Shown piece after piece: positions 30,999-33,308 of a stretch of 33,308 nt of DNA; the stretch's first letter is position 1, and every line of letters begins with the position of its first letter. Source of the stretch: Desulfobacteraceae bacterium Eth-SRB2. Its GTDB lineage: Bacteria; Desulfobacterota; Desulfobacteria; Desulfobacterales; UBA11574. A program made the translations under genes and the position numbers. The notes under the pieces are model-generated. The model worked only from the letters and a program-made list of their open reading frames with translations, was not told the DNA's origin and ran no database searches. The stretch spans positions 1 through 33,308 of the forward strand of contig RPGQ01000020.1 in assembly GCA_004193595.1 (NCBI GenBank). The letters are read 5' to 3'.

Positions 30999-31820
30999 TC
31001 AGGGTTCGAGACCTTTGAAAAACTCACCCATATGTTGATAGCACGCATCCGGGGTCTCGACCATGGGCCAGTGGTTGTCGCCTGTATATTGCCGGTTTGG
31101 AATGTCATGTGTGATAATGAATTTCCGGGTTTCTTCCGGCGTGCTCTCCATGCCCCAATAGTAAAGCTTTGCACATTTCAGGGAAGCAAAATCACTGCCG
31201 TGTGTCCCGGTTTCACCCAGTTGCGCGGAAGACCGGCCCCAGCCCATCAATGCCTGCGGGCTGGCGAACCGCACGCTGGCCAAGTACCTCTGGTACACCT
31301 CATTCTTTGCGGCCCGTTCGTAAATCATATCGATAAAGTATCGGTAAAACGCATCCGCTTCCTCGAACTCTGCGGCCCGTGCCGAGAAATATCCATCCGA
31401 GCGGGTCAGGTTGCCTTCGATACTGAAGATGCCTTTTACGGTTTCACCCAACTCCCATGCAACCTGCGTTGCAATCACCGAACCCAGAGAGTGACCCACC
31501 AGCAGGACGGGTCTGTTGCGCGAAAGCGCGTTGATCAGGTCTATGGTAACCCCGGCTGCTGCTTCCAGGGACATCTTTCCCGGCTGAGGAGGACTCACGC
31601 CGAATCCCGGCAGGTCCGGCGCGAAAAGGCTATAGGACGCCGCCAGTTCACTGGAAAACACCTCCCGGAAGCTGAGACTCGACTCTCCAAAGCCGTGGAA
31701 TAACCAGATGTGCGCCGGGCCGCTCTGCTTTCGGTGCGTCCGAAGGAATACACCTTCCTGAACAATCGGATGGTACATCAATAAACCCTCCCGGTTCTCA
31801 AACAAAATGGATTTGGCCAT
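30999..31820 (-). CDS. Alpha/beta hydrolase
   Basis: The 273-residue protein has the alpha/beta-hydrolase order: FHGFGESSLSF (41-51, oxyanion region), FAPDLPGFGVSPP, VGHSLGSVIA with nucleophile Ser111, and a late TGDNHWPMVETP whose His is the likely catalytic base near 253. The cap region is helical (residues about 140-200). No signal peptide is seen, so it is cytoplasmic. The family spans esterases, lipases and C-C hydrolases; the substrate cannot be told. It begins about 55 bases downstream of asnA on the same strand and is probably co-transcribed. Confidence 0.85.
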   Translation of the reverse strand: MAKSILFENREGLLMYHPIVQEGVFLRTHRKQSGPAHIWLFHGFGESSLSFREVFSSELAASYSLFAPDLPGFGVSPPQPGKMSLEAAAGVTIDLINALSRNRPVLLVGHSLGSVIATQVAWELGETVKGIFSIEGNLTRSDGYFSARAAEFEEADAFYRYFIDMIYERAAKNEVYQRYLASVRFASPQALMGWGRSSAQLGETGTHGSDFASLKCAKLYYWGMESTPEETRKFIITHDIPNRQYTGDNHWPMVETPDACYQHMGEFFKGLEP

Positions 31821-31875
31821 GCACTATTTATTGGGAGAATACTTTGGCTGTTGCAAAAATATTACTGTCTGCCAT

Positions 31876-33006
31876 TTACTCCAAAACATGGATGTTTCTC
31901 TTTGCACACATATCCTTGAGGATTTTCGGCCATACAGAGACTTCGACTTCTCCGATATGGGCCGTTCGAAGCAGGTACATGTGGGTCCTGGACTCTCCGA
32001 TTCCGCCTCCGATGCTCAGAGGAATCTCATCATTGAGGATGGCCCGGTGATAGGGAAAATTTAGGAATTCTTCCTGGCCGGACATCTTTAGCTGGATTTT
32101 AAGCGTTTCCTTGGTGACCCGTATCCCCATGGACGTCAGTTCGTGACGCCGTCTGGTTACCGGGTTCCACACCAGGATATCTCCGTTTAATCCATGATAC
32201 GGTTCACCGTCCTTAACCATAGTCTCGGTAGCCCAGTCATCGTAATCCGCAGCTCGCATTTCATGGGGGTACCCATCCTTTAAAGGCCAGCCAATACCGA
32301 TGATGAAGATCGCCGGGAACTTTTCCATTAGGATCCGAGTCTCTCGTTTCTTTCGCGGCAGGTCCGGGTACCAATCCAGCATTTCTTCGGCATGAACAAA
32401 TGTGAGATGCTCGGGAAAGTCGGGGTATTTATCTGTCTTTAACCGAGGGAACCTTTCCTGGGCCATCTTGCCCGCACCCCGGATAACCTTCCAAAGCTTA
32501 TTAACGACATCTTTGAGAAAGTCAAGGTTGCGGTCGTTCTCGGTTATGGCCAGCTCCCAGTCCCACTGGTCTACATACGCACTGTGATCGTGGTCCAGAA
32601 AATAGTCTTTGCGAACCGCTTTCATGTCAGTACATATGCCTTCACCCACATCACAGCTAAACTGTTTGAGTGCCATGCGCTTCCACTTGGTAGCGGCCTG
32701 AACCACCTGGGCGTGTATGGGTTTATTGAGTCCAAGCCCACACGTAAACTCCACGGGGGTTCGCGATCCGTCGCGATCCAGGTAATCATTCACACCGCTG
32801 TCGCGGTCAACGATCAGGGGTACCTGCACCATTTGCAGATTAAGTTCATTACACAGATTCTCTTCAATGTATTTCTTCACTGCAAAAACAGCTTTCATTC
32901 TTTCTTTTGGAGAAAGCAAAGGTTCGTAGTCTGTGGGTAGAATCTTTTCCAAGTCATCATAGTTTCCGATACCCGGTCCGGCGAGGTCTGCTTTTTTGTC
33001 CGTCAT
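31876..33006 (-). CDS. asnA: Aspartate-ammonia ligase AsnA
   Basis: AsnA makes asparagine from aspartate, ammonia and ATP and is related to class II aminoacyl-tRNA synthetases. Motifs visible are VQVPLIVDRDSGVNDYLDRDG, PVEFTCGLG, QWDWELAI (matching the conserved QWDWE) and PLSIGGGIGESR near the end, which is motif 3. ATG at 33006 is chosen, with GGGAG a few bases ahead; the frame extends 25 residues further to 33081. At 376 residues it is longer than the 330-residue E. coli enzyme, owing to insertions such as the FPEHLTFVHAEEMLDWYPDLPRK stretch. The use of free ammonia suits an anaerobe. Confidence 0.92.
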   Translation of the reverse strand: MTDKKADLAGPGIGNYDDLEKILPTDYEPLLSPKERMKAVFAVKKYIEENLCNELNLQMVQVPLIVDRDSGVNDYLDRDGSRTPVEFTCGLGLNKPIHAQVVQAATKWKRMALKQFSCDVGEGICTDMKAVRKDYFLDHDHSAYVDQWDWELAITENDRNLDFLKDVVNKLWKVIRGAGKMAQERFPRLKTDKYPDFPEHLTFVHAEEMLDWYPDLPRKKRETRILMEKFPAIFIIGIGWPLKDGYPHEMRAADYDDWATETMVKDGEPYHGLNGDILVWNPVTRRRHELTSMGIRVTKETLKIQLKMSGQEEFLNFPYHRAILNDEIPLSIGGGIGESRTHMYLLRTAHIGEVEVSVWPKILKDMCAKRNIHVLE

Positions 33007-33308
33007 TGGCTCTCCCTTTATTTTTTTTGGCAATGCCCGTTTGTGTTTCCCGGGTGTTCTCATACCCGAATCATTTATCACCTGAATTTTGAAGTGGCAT
33101 ATCTATACATTAAGTGAAAATCAACCTCAAGGCTTTTTGACCGAAACATCAAGGCAAACCCATTTGAAACTTATCAACAATTTGATTTGAGTGTAATCTT
33201 TTTGCGTTTGGTTTTAAAAGACTCAAGTCCCTGTTAATCTATCTAAATACAAATCATCAACGTCTGTGTCATAATCATCAGGATAGCCTATTCCGTCAAA
33301 CATTCTCT
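33007..33308. other. Right-edge region without a recognised gene
   Basis: Bases 33007 to 33308 hold the upstream region of asnA and AT-rich sequence. No reading frame with a ribosome site, no clear promoter and no repeat was recognised. A gene may begin or end beyond the window. Confidence 0.4.

Noticed and set aside
30966..31703. 245-codon plus-strand frame
   Set aside because: It is the antisense shadow of the alpha/beta hydrolase gene, whose motifs are clear.

Overview
The window looks like a piece of chromosome from an anaerobic, probably sulfate-reducing deltaproteobacterium of the Desulfobacterales type. Three things suggest this: a small four-haem class III (c3-like) cytochrome beside a membrane protein, a fused CobA-HemD with HemC next to it, and an arylacetate-CoA ligase grouped with a complete branched-chain-type ABC importer. 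Selenocysteine synthase and many short hairpin repeats between genes fit the same picture. This placement comes from gene content only.

Bases 1 to about 5,480 are accessory DNA. They hold a 5'-truncated SIR2-like plus PIN-like protein (candidate defence gene), 1.3 kb of non-coding DNA with two small elements bounded by the same inverted ends, and a short run of integron-type gene cassettes with no integrase in view. The best cassette has 9-base complementary ends and a good attC hairpin. Another carries a BrnT-like toxin and a CopG-like antitoxin behind their own promoter. Bases 5,511-8,355 carry oleC and oleD of head-to-head olefin synthesis, without oleA and oleB. A cold-shock gene follows, then a membrane protein/cytochrome pair, both on the minus strand.

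The most interesting site is at 10,448-10,616: a ribosome-bound-looking 11-residue leader peptide with four consecutive Trp codons (MKLIFWWWWRS), followed by mutually exclusive 1:2, 2:3 and 3:4 hairpins and an intrinsic terminator. This is the layout of a trp attenuator, yet no tryptophan biosynthesis gene follows. The next genes are an arylacetate-CoA ligase and livG-livF-livK-livH-livM.

From 17,831 to 28,522 nearly everything is on the minus strand. One run reads fmdB-type zinc ribbon, hemC, cobA-hemD, a peptidase-like protein lacking expected catalytic glutamates, glucosyl-3-phosphoglycerate synthase and moaA. Another reads selA, a degenerate GGDEF-TPR protein, gmhA and an unassigned protein. 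The right end has a lipid kinase and pyrF on the plus strand, then an alpha/beta hydrolase and asnA on the minus strand. No rRNA, tRNA or CRISPR array was recognised.

Intergenic gaps are rich in short inverted-repeat elements, including a 142-bp MITE-like element with 15-bp perfect ends placed directly after the moaA stop codon.
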